DNA of 64,000 nt, taken from assembly GCA_008638375.1 (NCBI GenBank), contig CM018038.1, positions 29,610,753-29,674,752 on the forward strand, read 5' to 3'. The translations under genes and the position numbers were made by a program. This document shows, one piece after another, positions 24,527 through 35,787 of the stretch (position 1 is the first letter of the stretch; the number at the start of each line of letters is the position of its first letter). The stretch comes from Nyssa sinensis (taxonomy: Eukaryota; Streptophyta; Magnoliopsida; Cornales; Nyssaceae). Under the pieces are notes generated by a model. That model was not told the origin of the DNA and ran no database searches. It saw only the letters and a list, made by a program, of their open reading frames with translations.

Positions 24527-25960
24527 TTGGCTCTTGCCTCCTTTTAGGTTGTCTATCATCTCATTGGTTGTCTCTTCCGTCCTACTGCATGAACTCCCAG
24601 AATTGACCTTTCCTTATCAGATACTCAATTTCCTACTTCAAAGCTCGACACTCATCAGTGATGTGGGAGTGATCTTGGTGGGATTTGTAGTACTTATTTT
24701 TATTCCTGCTTTTTGGATCTCCCTTTGTGTGCTTTGGCCACTTTAGATTCCCTCGAGATTGGATTTGGTGGATGATGTGCCTTTGGGAGGTGTTCATATG
24801 GGTAAATGGTTGTATTTTCTAGATCTTGAACTAGATTGCCCCCTATAAACTGCCCTTTTAGGGATTTGTCTCCTCTTCTTGTCATCTAGTTTTTTAGCTT
24901 GATCTTCCTTATGAACTTGATCTTCTTTATGAGTTTGTTCTTGGATGTCTCTATAAAAGTTCTTCACATCCTCAAGATTTATATACTTTGGCGCTTTTAG
25001 GCGTAGAGTTATTAAGTTTGTTGAGGGGTTATTGGTCAAAAAGTCCTTGAATCTGCCTGGTTGAAGTCCTAAGTTTAGGGCAGCTACGAAAAATCCATTT
25101 TCATAGTCATGGACTATTTTGAGCTTGGTACTAAATGGTGTTATGTAGTCGCAGGGTCTTCTTGATTCCTTGTTTGAGTGTTAGAATGAACATAAGTCCC
25201 TTTTTAAGCCTTCTACTAATGATGAATCAATTTGTAAACCTCCTACTCAAATCATCAAAGCAACATATTAAGTTCGGTAAGAGATAATGGAAAAAAGTAA
25301 GAGCTGCCCCTTTTAATCTCGTGAAAAAAGATAGACACATGAGAATGTCGATTCCCCCTTGTAGAGCCATGGTAAGATAAAAGTTAGAGAGGTGGTCAAA
25401 AGGTTCTGTGATCCTATCATAAAGCTCAAACTTAGGAAGAACAAGTTTCTTCGAGTGTTCCTCTACCATTACCTCTTGAGTGAAAGGCGTCTTTGGTATT
25501 CTGAACAAATTATTCAGATGGTTCTCCTCAAGATGGTTTGGAGTTCTTTTGTTTGAGATAGCTTGGTTTTGCGAGTCTCATTGTTGTGTTCTTGACTAGT
25601 ATTGGGACCGCTCATGCCTCACAGACTGCCCCTCCTGCTCTTAGCCTGACTATTAAGCTTGTGGATTTCTTGCCCCTAGCACTAGAGGAGGTGGATGAAA
25701 TAAATCCCCTATTTCCTCTTGTCAGGGATGGCAGAGGACATGCCACATGTTGTTGGTTTTTCACCAAGGTCACCACCATTTGGTTCAAGGCCTCGATTTG
25801 CTAAAAAATTTGATCCACCCTTTTGGTCCATCAAACTTTGGGCTTGTCTCTAGTTACTAGTTCTTATAATTGGTATTTGGCTTGGCTTAGTTCATGGTTG
25901 ATTCTCTCTTGGACAATGTTTTGTTGTCATTGATTATGATTTGTTATGAGAAGCCCGTCG
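24527..25960 (-). pseudogene. Tat-like Gypsy gag remnant
   Basis: The segment 25,227-25,508 encodes a gag core (KLVLPKFELYD, MALQGGIDILM, FTRLKGAALTFFHYL) that aligns with the gag of the complete element at 50,716-51,243. The segment 24,794-25,039 holds the KYINLED motif region and a basic tail. About 24,590-24,720 reads as a CRALK-EIEYLIRKGQF-like motif next to a histidine-rich knuckle remnant. Frames differ and stops are present. The gene stops abruptly at 24,526, next to LTR-D-like sequence; no pol follows. Confidence 0.8.
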
Positions 25961-25982
25961 CTTCCTAGAGACGGCTCCAAAC
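25961..25982 (-). other. Primer-binding site of the Tat-like remnant
   Basis: The plus strand reads TCCTAGAGACGGCTCCAAAC, closely matching TTCCCATAGACGGTGCCAAAC at the same position of the complete Tat element (52,061-52,081). It sets the border between gag leader and 5' LTR. Confidence 0.7.
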
Positions 25983-26451
25983 TATTATTACCTATTTCTG
26001 AACGTGTGTGATTCCCTTCCAAAGTCCCCTGCAAGGTCAAGTTAAGAAGTCACCCGATCGGGCCCTATGTGGCCACTCCAATGCTTAAGTTAGAGAATGA
26101 ATTGAATAATGAGCTAATTTAAAATAGAGGATTCACCATAAGTTCAAGGTTTACCTAGTATCCTTATTTATAGGTGAGGAATGTTACAAATTCTGATAAG
26201 GATTAGGATCGAAGAAATTGGATTTAGTATGCATCCATTGATAGAAGTTTCCTTGTTGGACTCACCGTCCCGAGGTAGGTCTATAAGCTAACTTAAGGTG
26301 GTGGCAAGCTCAATAAATTGCCTTGCCATTAGTTAGATAGGCTTAAGATGGCAGCCTTTTAAATTAGTGCCTTTCTGGCTTTTATAGTGTTAGTATCCAG
26401 TGTAAGGACACGAGATAATCATACATATTAGTGTTCAGATATGATATATCA
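25983..26451 (-). mobile_element. 5' LTR of the Tat-like remnant
   Basis: Adjoins the primer site. It shares blocks with the LTRs at 41,927 and 52,082 (GGCCACTCCAATGCTTAAGT, GATTAGGAT) and contains a reverse TATA-like CTTATTTATAGG. It ends TATATCA at 26,451, the same terminal word as the intact LTRs; TG at the inner end has become TA. About 469 bp. Confidence 0.6.
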
Positions 26452-27393
26452 GTATTGGAGAATGATGATGGCACAAACGAATGCCAATGGAACATCTCCT
26501 TATTATTTGAAGTTAATTTTATGGAATACATATATTTTTTAACATGCATTTGCATTCTCTCTCTGAAAGTTTCCTCTACCCATCGCGGGTCATGTGTATG
26601 TGTGTGTACATACATATATATATATATATATCACCTATCCCTGAATCATCTACATCTCTTAAAATGGTAAAGGATTCACATTAGCTAGTATCCCTTGAAT
26701 TAGGACTAATTATATAGAATTCCCATATATCAATCCTTTGAAACATTACTATCCCCACATGAATATATTAATATCACATTGAGTTGTGCATTGATGTCCA
26801 TAATTCAATTTGTGTTGTAACAATTGAACCTCTCCAATGACTTCGTGGTCATCAAATTCATATGGTGTAAATTTCTAACCATTTCGCCGTTTATATCATT
26901 GATAGGTCTACTTGATATTTTGGAGAAAAATTTGAGGTTTGATCATTTCTAGATGTAATATAAACACAAAACCAAATCACACCCTTTAGAACACCTTGAT
27001 CCTACTATAACATACATAATGGGGTTGTTATATGAACCCAATGCCAATTCATTATCATATATGAAGTAATTTTTTTTTTAGTTTTTTTTTTCTTTTAATT
27101 CTAAAAATATAGATAGAGTTAGTTTTTGATGAATTTTAATGTGTTTGAAGGACAACAAAGCAGATAATGATTCAAGAATGAACTATTTTGCTAAATATGG
27201 GGGTTAAAATCTCCACAAATGAATGTCCTCCTACAAGGTAAAAGAAAGCGACTATTGGAGTTGGTCAAAGAGCACCGATGTGGTGCCAACCAAGGGTAAT
27301 CCCACAATTAAGTTAACAAGTTGTTATATCGAATGCTTAGGAAGTAGAAAAACTAATACCAGAGATGGCGTACCATTTGGAAGAAAGGTCTGC
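26452..27393. other. Unassigned AT-rich interval
   Basis: Contains a (TG)n/(TA)n microsatellite at about 26,596-26,631 and short poly-T tracts near 27,070. No gene or recognisable element end was seen. Confidence 0.5.
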
Positions 27394-28474
27394 TGTTTAA
27401 ATACTTATTGATTGTGCGGAGATGGCTCCCTTGGTTTCGGTGGATTCCCTTACTATGAGAGGATATTGTGCCACAGGTGGCGCTATGCTTGGGGGTAATG
27501 TCCCCTAATTTCTTAGTGATCAGGATTTCGGCCCTCTCGAGTTATTCAAATACAATGGAATTGGTCAAGTACAGATGGACTTTGTTAACTAGCATGCCCA
27601 ATTGTCAATCTCGAGTTTGATGGGCTCGTAGACTAAATGTGTCATTGTATTCCCAAGGATGGGAAACTTGTGAGGTCTGTCTAGGAAGTACTCTTACTAT
27701 TCATTACGATCTACCTAGATGAGGTAATTCAAGCAATTAACTCCCTTATATGGCATAAATTATAATTGGGTTCGTCATATGATTTCATAACCGAATACAT
27801 GAACGAATAAAATAAATAGAATGCATAACGTAAATAAATCAAAAGGAAAGAGTAGAGAGAGAGAAATAATGATAACATGAATAAAATAAGAAAAAATACA
27901 TAAAGTAAATAAGATTAAAGGAAAATAGTAGCCTCGGTCCCATGAGGCATCCTACGTATCCATTCAGATAATGGAATCAGAGTCAACATAGCTTTCCAAT
28001 TTAATTGATTCGATCAAGAGTGATGGGATGAATTGAATTGGGATGAAGATAAAAATGAGGGTTTGAGGGAGCGTACCTATTTGTTTGTGTTGAATCAGAC
28101 AAGGTTTGTGCTTCAACTCCTTGATGCTGAATCTCCAATGGTATAGAACTTCGTCTTGAATGGATTATAACTCTTACTTGTATAGAACAAAGCTTGTGAA
28201 GAACAAAGCTAGCATAGAAAAAAGCTTCAAAAATATAGAATAAGAAATATAGAGAAATATAGAAGAGATAATTATTATTGCAGCATTTGGCTACTAATTT
28301 TTCTGGCCCTCAATTATAGTGGCCATAAAGTCTTATTTATAGGAAAAAAGTAAAGAGGTTTGGTCCAAGGGCTCACAATGAATCCTATGGATGGATGGCC
28401 AAGATTAATGCTTAATGAGCAAGTGAATTAAATAAGAAAGTTATTTGATGCATAAGTAAAAGCAAATCTCTTAA

Positions 28475-28708
28475 GGTCATGTTTGCTTCATGGATTGGAT
28501 AAGGGTGGATTAGCTCTCCCATTCACTAATAGTGATAGGATTAGTAATCATAACCCTCCCATCCCATTATTTTATCCATGTTATGGGTCATTATTTACTC
28601 TCGATACTATTAATGAGATCCTTCCTTTTTTTTCAAACACCGGTTTCACAAGGCCATCAGGACTAATTTATACAATCCCCTCCCCAAACCTGGCAAACAA
28701 ACATAGCC
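28475..28708. mobile_element. Tourist-like MITE (234 bp)
   Basis: Starts GGTCATGTTTGCTTC and ends GGCAAACAAACATAGCC, which are imperfect terminal inverted repeats. Flanked by TAA on both sides (28,472-28,474 and 28,709-28,711). The paralogous LTR at 930-1,000 has the same flanking text with a single TAA and no insert (...TTTAAAATAAAGG... on the minus strand). The 3-bp TAA duplication and GG-x-TGTTTG ends fit PIF/Harbinger-derived MITEs. No coding capacity. Confidence 0.85.
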
Positions 28709-29122
28709 TAAAATAAAGAGCTTGATTTGGAATTACTTGGGATTAGAAAGGGAATGAAAACAGACAATTTTTTTAGTGCAAAAACCTATATTTACTATAC
28801 TACCCCTAATACGGTGGAAAATTAGGGACAAGGTAATTAAAAAAATGTCACTAAAGCATAAAAGGTTCAAAATTGTCCCTAAGGGCCACAATTTCCAAAT
28901 TAACCTTATATGGATAAAATGGCATGAAAATTACATGTATACCCATGAATGACTAAAATAACTTATATAGAGTAGAACTATGTTAAAATTACCAAAGTAC
29001 CCTCTAAAGGGAAAAATGGTATTAATATTATGGTAATACCTTGAAAAATGGGAGACTTTTAGTGTTTGCCAAACTACTCCTAAAAGGTAGGGAAACATTA
29101 GAAATTACCAAAATTTCCCTTA

Positions 29123-29460
29123 GTGGACATTATAACTAAAATACCATCAAGGGTCCTAATGTGTCAAATAACCAAAATACCCTTAGTGGGCATAATGACC
29201 GAAATGCCCCTAATAAGCGAAATGATCAAAATTCCCTCAGTGCGTGAAATGACCAAAATGGCCTCGAGTGAGCAAAATGACCAAAACTCCCCCGGTAGGC
29301 ATAATGATAAAAATGCCTTCTACAGATGGAATAACCAAAATGCCCTTAGTAGGCATAATGATCGAATTGCCCTCTATAGGCAAAATGATCAAAATTCCCT
29401 CAGTGGGCATAATGATTGAAATGCTCTCGATGGGCAAAAATGTGAAATTGCTAAAATACC
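29123..29460. repeat. 27-bp minisatellite, inverted copy
   Basis: About a dozen units such as 'AATGACCAAAATGCCC' and 'CATAATGATAAAAATGCC'; the reverse counterpart of 180-560. Period 27 bp, again producing periodic spurious ORFs on both strands. Confidence 0.8.
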
Positions 29461-29689
29461 CCTAAATGGGACATATTGTTGTAACTTCCCAAAAATGGCA
29501 AAACTAAACTCTATACAATGAATGGTCTCAAAATGAGGTGTTTAGAAATAGTCATTCATTGACAGAGCTTGCAAGCGAACGTCAACATAAGAAAATGATT
29601 CCCACTTTGGGTCTTTGATTATGGAATTGATGTGGTTGAACTCATTCTATATGAGAATCCTACGTATCACCTTAAGGTGAATCAGACTG

Positions 29690-30195
29690 TCCATAGTTTG
29701 TGAATAGTAAAAATGAAATGCTATCCTTTGAGAGGATCACCTAAAAGGAGAATCTATCGAAATAGGTTTATGGAATTTCATCCTTAGACGACCTATCTGA
29801 AAGGAAGTCTATCCTAATACATGTTATAAAATTACGTCTTCAAACAATTTATCTGAAAGGAAGGCTATCCTAAAAGATCATTCATAAGGTTACACCCTTA
29901 TGAGATGGGGTTTACGTCCTTGGACGTCTCACTTAAAAGGAAATACGATCCTGATAAGTCTTTCATGAAGTTATGCCCCTCATAAGATGGGATTACGTCC
30001 TTAGACGTTTCACTTAAAAGGAAATGCTATTCTAATAAGTCTTTCATGAGGTTACGCCCCCTCATGGGATGGTATACTACCTAAAAAAAAATGCAATCCT
30101 AGTAGGCTTGATGAAATATTGTGATAGATGGCTTATTTGAAAGGAAGGCAATCATGCAGATTTTTGTGAAATACTTGCAATAGATGGCTTATCTG

Positions 30196-30238
<43 letters not shown>

Positions 30239-30310
30239 TTATCCTGACAGATTTTGGTAAAATATTTGTGATGGACAGCTTACCTAGAGGTAAATGATCC
30301 CAATAGATTT
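29690..30310. repeat. Degenerate 55-80 bp tandem repeats with a 39-A tract
   Basis: Units share 'TATCTGAAAGGAAGGCTATCC' or 'CACTTAAAAGGAAATGC' text and 'GATTACGTCCTTAGACG'; anchors fall near 29,797, 29,853, 29,933 and 30,013. An uninterrupted run of 39 A is at 30,196-30,234, where a unit would read CTGAAAGGAAGG. This is the 3' region of the truncated Ogre/Tat-like element. Confidence 0.7.
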
Positions 30311-30639
30311 GAGATTTAGCGAGGATTTTGAATTTAGGGTATGTCTCATTGGTGAGATGACTTAAGTCGGGCCCATTAAGAGGATTGGGCTTTGTGTGAC
30401 TCTATGGGGAAGAACTACATTGCGGAGATGACTTGGTGGTTATGAATTGTTGGGAAAAGGAGACCAAATTGGTTCTTTAAACTTGATAGTTATGACTTCT
30501 TAAGAAGATAATTGAGATTAACTCCAATGAAGAATTTGGCATGATAGTGGTTTGTTTAAGGATTGAACCAATCAGATCTACTAAACAGAATGATGAGTTT
30601 GAAATCAAATTAACTCCATAAGAGATGATGTATAAAAGG

Positions 30640-30830
30640 AATCATCACCGTGGAGGGAAAATATTCACTGTAGAGGGAAACATCACCGTAGAGGGAAAAT
30701 GTATCAACCACTAAAGGGAAAATATTCACCATAAAAAGAGGATTGTATCACAATAGAGGGAAATATCAACTAATAGAGGTAAAACATTCACCCTAGAGAG
30801 GAAATGTATCAATTAGTAAAGGGAAACTAG
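30640..30830. repeat. Short tandem repeat based on 'AGAGGGAAAATATTCACC'
   Basis: About seven to eight irregular units ('GTAGAGGGAAACATCACC', 'AAAGGGAAAATATTCACC'), roughly 20-40 bp each. Non-coding, in the same 3' region. The rest of 30,310-31,540 shows no gene. Confidence 0.65.
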
Positions 30831-31539
30831 ATGAATGATTTTTGAAAAAACAAAATCTTCAAGAATTTGACTTTGACTTGGATTCACTAGCCCCTAGATC
30901 ATTGGCAATCATTTTGGTTGTTTGGGTGAAAGAAAATCTATTTCAGGTTTAGGGGGCGAAACTGCCCATCTTTGAAGCACTGTTCCACTACTTATTGACA
31001 ATGATTTAAGAAAATATGTTTGAGCTGCGAATTGAGGATATAAAGGCCTAGGAGACTTGTCTAGCCAAAGACTTATTCTCAAGTTCAGAGATAAAATCTT
31101 TTATTTATTTAATTGAGCATTTGAAATGATGTCATTGAATGTGAGAGATATTAAGGCAAGCGAGAGTGATGAGAAACTTGCCCAAGATATAGGGAAAAGT
31201 TATCACAGCAATGGAAAAGTTGAATAGACTCATCACTCTATTTATACTTTTTATTCTTTTTAAGAAGTTGAAAGAATGGTTGGAATTTATTCGAGGCCCA
31301 GAGTAGGAATCAATTTAGTGTTGCAGCCCAAGCCCATTAGCCTTTGCACCTATTTTGTAATCCTGGAGGATTTGATTTATCGGATCACCTTGATATGATC
31401 AAGGTTTTCCTATATTCCTCATGGAGGAACTAGCTGCCTGTGGAATTTCCCTGATGTTACTCCAAAAGTACATTTGTTTTGGATTATGTCTTATTCTGTA
31501 CTTTCAAAGTAAGGCGAAGGCAGCTGCTAGATGAGTAAG

Positions 31540-31672
31540 GTGATCTGTTTTGGCTAGGTTTTTACCAGCATGTCGTCTACATAAACTTCCATAGTTTTTC
31601 TAATTTGGTCTCAAAAAACCATGTTAACCATCTTTGGTAAGTGGCTCCATCATTTTTTAGCCCAAATAGCGT
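31540..31672 (-). pseudogene. Gypsy reverse-transcriptase scrap
   Basis: The minus strand reads a LFGLKNDGATYQ block (about 31,640-31,672) and, after a frameshift, KTMEVYVDDMLVK (31,560-31,600), which contains the YVDD catalytic motif. An in-frame stop also lies between them. The remainder of pol is missing on both sides: integrase is absent, and on the right it joins a family A LTR fragment. Confidence 0.8.
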
Positions 31673-32060
31673 GATGCATACTGGATATCAGGGATTGTCC
31701 TCTTCGGACTTGCATTAGTTTTTGCACGTTGTATGCTTGTGTGTTTTGGGAATCCCTACTTAGTGTTATGGCTCACCCCTACTATTCATGGGAATGGCAA
31801 GTATTGGATTGATGGATGATAGTTGTTGGAGTAGTACAAGAAGGATAGAGACCATTGTATTAGTAAGTTTTATATTGATATACCTATTCATTTATAATTG
31901 TAAAGGGTACATGTATCCTTCTTAGCCTTGATGTATATGTTGTACATTAGACCGTTAAAGTCAGTCCTAGACATTGCCTTGTATACACTGTTGCTGGTTA
32001 CTTTTAGTATAGTCACAATTGATAGTAATTTATTTTATTTAATCTTGTTACAGGACATAA
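31673..32060 (+). mobile_element. Fragment of family A LTR (3' end region)
   Basis: Matches 20,215-20,600 of LTR A2 in the same order: GATGCATACT, CTTGCATTAGTTTT, GTTATGGCTCACCCCTA, GGAATGGCA-GTATTG, and so on. It lacks the family's GGGCGTGACA end. Joined directly to the RT scrap. Confidence 0.75.
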
Positions 32061-32405
32061 ACAAGTATAAAACTAGATACAACTGTTGAATGTTTATGAT
32101 ATTTGTTAAGGCTGCTCCAGGTTTAGAAGAATAATATCAAATTGAATAAGTTCACAGCGTTATGTAAGTTGCACCAACGTTGTGAAAGTTACACCAGGTT
32201 TAGAAGAATAACATCAAATTGAATTAGGTGCACAATGTTATGAGAGTTACACCAAACGTCATGTAAGTTGTACCTTATGTTTAAGAAAGTTGCATCCTAA
32301 CATTGTGAGGGTTGCACCCAAATTGCTCAAGAAAGTGAATAACAAACTTTGTGAGAGTCATGGTTGCCAATATTTTTCTATCTATACAAAAAGAGTATAA
32401 TAAAT
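32061..32405. repeat. Unassigned interval with a 77-bp tandem duplication
   Basis: 'CCAGGTTTAGAAGAATAA' occurs at 32,117 and 32,194, followed each time by ATCAAATTGAAT and later by GTTACACCA-like words. The surrounding text repeats 'GTAAGTTGCACC' variants up to 32,320. No gene. Confidence 0.6.
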
Positions 32406-35400
32406 TTTCGCGACCCGAAACCCAGCCTATGGAAATTAGGGGCAACGACCAACACTACCACTCGGACAAGCCGTATAAAATCAAATGAATCGCATAGAAT
32501 GATAAATCATAAATCATTAAATCATTTAATGCGGAAGCTACACCAAATACAATTTCTCTGATCATAAACCCAACTCCAATAACCATCAATCAAATATCTC
32601 TAAGTACAATTTAGATCATCGTGATTCACTAATCAAGTTTAACACATCTACCTATGATACAACATTACAATAACCTATTATCTGACCAACCTTACGGAGT
32701 ACACATTCAAATCATGACTTGGAGTTCACATCATCAATATTGTTCACATGCTAGCCACTAGCTCCACTAGTCGCCTCATTTTGTTTCTTCTCTTATAAAG
32801 TTACCTGAAAAAATATATATATATATAAATATGGAATGAGAGAACTTAGCTCAATAAGTAAATTCCCTAGCTCTACCATGGGATAGGGATAATCCAAAGA
32901 AAGATAAATGACAATAGCAAAGGGTAATATCACAATAACACATCTGAAGAATAGAATGTCACAGTAGCCAGTCACTAGATAAATGAATAAGTCTCAAAGG
33001 CACATCCCATGATAGAATAACAAAATCAAATATAGGGATTGGCCTGAACAATAAATAGTTGCCACAACAACAAGATATCAATCCGAGTCCAAGGATAAGC
33101 AAGCAAGCACATCATCAATTAAATCATATATCAACAGATAAACCACGGACAAGCTCACGAGGTATATCTGAAATCAATAGTACAATATTAACATAGGCTT
33201 TTAAGCATATCAATGAATCATGAGTGCATCATCAGAATATCAATAAACGATATAAGATACTAAAAAAATAGATGCTAACACACATATAGGGCCCGACATA
33301 CCCTCATGAGTGCTCATCCAAACCCCCTCCCTCTTCAGATTACTGTATAGCACTAGAGCTCTATACTTATAAAATGTCCTCCATGGACTAGGTGTTGGGC
33401 TCACTCCTAAATACCGACCTATAGGTCCTCAAACATCTGTGAATCAGGATGGACGTTGTGACAGATCACAACTCCAGGCACTCAAATAATATCATGATCA
33501 TCATAATTCTACAGGCGATATACATATTTTTGGAATAAAAAATTCTCAACAATGAGAGGCATAACAAATGTCCAATATCCAAGCAAGTATAGAAATGACA
33601 GATAATCAAATAAGGATATCCGCAATCAAGTTCTCAATGAATCAACAGTAAAGAACAAGTATTAGATTATGGAGATCATCAACATCAGGCATGTGTAGAT
33701 CACAAACTGGCAGCATCAAGAAATAACTGTGACATGGCTAGGAGTACCACATGTTAGAGTTCAGGTTTGCTTACTTTGAGTTGTTAATGATGCATTTCCA
33801 TCCGGTTATCACAATAGCTTTTTCATAGCTCTCTTTCCATTTCCCATCATTTGAATAGTCCTATAATCATGGATTAAAAATATATAACACATTGAATCTG
33901 TATTTATTTCATCTTTATAATTCTGGTAACCTAATTAAGTCCGAAGGATGTATTCATCATTTTCTAGTTTGTTATCAGGTCTTATTGCCCTCAAAGAACG
34001 TTATCATCGAGTCCAGAATATTGAATCTAATTAATTTTAGCTTTTCCGGATCTTAATTAGCTCATTTATAACTTGCATTAAGCCTAGGGGTATTTTTATA
34101 ATTTTATGCTCTTATGTGTCATATTTTTCGGTACCTCGTTTACTAAAACGGACTCCACTGTTAAGTTCGGAATGTCCAAAAATATTGAGTTACACTATCT
34201 TTTTATTTTATTTGGGCATCGGAGCCATTTTATTAAATTAATTAATTAAATTCTTTTATTATATTATATATATATATATATATATTCAGCCCATATATGT
34301 CACGTGTGGAACAGTGGCATAGTGGTCACACACTTGAAGTTAAGTCTTATACACATACGCGGTCATGGGTTTCAACTCCCTGGAGCTACGGCTCCACTAT
34401 TTTTTCTGAATGTCCCTAAGCCAAAAAGCGGATAAGCGCCTAAACCATGAATAAGATATCCTAACCCCGCATAGGATATTAAATCAATCCCTTAACCTTG
34501 GAACCAAACACCTTATTTAGACTTTAAATTAAACCCCAAAACTGTGTCGTTTCAACTTACCCATTGCACGGTTGGACAGATTCTGACCCGAACCCGAAAC
34601 TGACCCGACCCAAATAGACTTCTCTTCCTTGTTTTTTCGACGACACTCTGGTGACCTACTCCGGCGCCGGTCACCGGATTCTGTACAAATCTTTAATTTT
34701 TAACTTTTTTTTTTTACTATTTTAAGGCTGATACTTTATCCTAAACAAGTCCCCATCAATATTATAACCCCTTGAAACATATTTTACCCTTTAACTCGCG
34801 CTGATCGGACGGTTTCCTCCGATTCATGATTTTTTGACCACCATGAAATTTCACTGTTTCTCCCTCATTTCTCCACCAAAATGGCTCATTTTTTAACCAT
34901 TGTATTCCACAACTCAAGGGTTACAACTCAATGGCTTTAAACCGAAGCTTTAAGTTCATTTTCGGAATTGGTCGATTATTCCCTAAACCTACAACTTGCT
35001 ATTAAATGTTCATTTCTAGGCCAAAACGTGTGACTCCTTCTTTGTGATCCATTTCTTGTCTAGATTTGGTCCCCGATCACAAAACATCATTTGGTTCAAG
35101 TCAAAAGGTTGACCTAGTTTCAAGCTCTTGTTAATGACAGCCTAGGTTTTCCTAGGGTTTTTTCCTTACTTTCTCCTTAAAATAATGAATGAAATATTTA
35201 AGGAAAGGTTTCATACCTGTTTCATCCATGACCCAGATATTCTCTCTCTACAACTTCTCTTTCTTTGGTCTCCCCCCTTCCAGCTTCTGTTTCCTCACAC
35301 TCATCTCTCTTCCTACTCTCTCTTTAGTCGACTCTCTCTGTCGATTCTATCCTACTCACACAACACGCATTCTATATCTTCCACATGTCCCACACAAACA

Positions 35401-35787
35401 CACACACACACATATATATATATATACACACCTCACATAATAGCTTACACATGTATATCTGTATATATATACAGTTGTTGTTCATATATGCTGACTCATA
35501 TATATGAATAGATATGTAGCTTACACCTCACACAAGTTATACAATTTACACGCTAATTTCATCATCATAGTTCCCATTTTAATCTGTTTCTGAGTCTCAT
35601 CACTAATATTAAAATACTATATTCTCAAGCAAGAAAAGTTTCACACCAGTTTCACAATCTTTTCGTACTCTTTTTTTTTATTAAATAGTGATTTGGAAAG
35701 TCACAGATTTCGCCGTTTTACTTTTTCAAGACTTTTTTAGAGCTTATTTCTTTAGTTTCCGAGCCTGTGATCTTAGGGTCCATTATA
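32406..35787 (-). mobile_element. LTR B, left copy (3' LTR, about 3,382 bp)
   Basis: Direct-repeat partner of 38,304-41,375. The left tip TTTCGCGACCCGAAACCC corresponds to TGTCGCGATCTGAAACCC in the right copy. The right end is placed at GGGTCCATTATA (35,776-35,787) by analogy with family A's GGGTCCTTACA; the purine-rich minus-strand text beyond it (GAGAGAGAGAGTAATAAAAG) suits a polypurine tract. Contains (AT)n at 34,262-34,285, a tRNA-like module, and CA/AT microsatellites at 35,395-35,430. No gene. Confidence 0.7.
34315..34379 (+). other. tRNA-like A-box/B-box module in LTR B (left)
   Basis: TGGCATAGTGGT (34,315-34,326) fits the pol III A box exactly; GGGTTTCAACTCC (34,367-34,379) is a B-box relative of GGTTCRANTCC. 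Directly follows (AT)n. It lacks an obvious acceptor stem, so it is not called a tRNA gene. Confidence 0.55.

Larger units (their letters stand above)
27394..29555 (-). mobile_element. Ogre/Tat-like LTR, inverted copy of 1-1,955
   Basis: Blocks match the reverse strand of the left-edge LTR: 27,930-28,110 (CATGAGGCATCCTACGTATC), the 28,370-28,440 block (ATGGATGGCCAAGATTAATG), the minisatellite, and the 29,470-29,540 block. The inner terminus near 27,394 (TGTTTAAATAC) resembles the reverse of the left LTR's CA end, but 27,400-27,900 has diverged. A MITE has inserted at 28,475. To the right lie the tandem-repeat 3' region and an RT scrap in the matching orientation, so this is the 3' LTR of a truncated element. 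Confidence 0.65.

Noticed and set aside
27200..29500. CRISPR-like array at 29,123-29,460
   Set aside because: Units are contiguous 27-bp repeats without unique spacers, inside a plant LTR.
34315..34379. Functional tRNA gene
   Set aside because: A and B boxes are present, but no acceptor stem or clear anticodon arm can be drawn; it lies inside an LTR and its copies have diverged.
35185..35511. Secreted-protein-like ORFs with hydrophobic start
   Set aside because: They sit in LTR B and run into CA/TA microsatellites; the right LTR copy does not preserve the frames.
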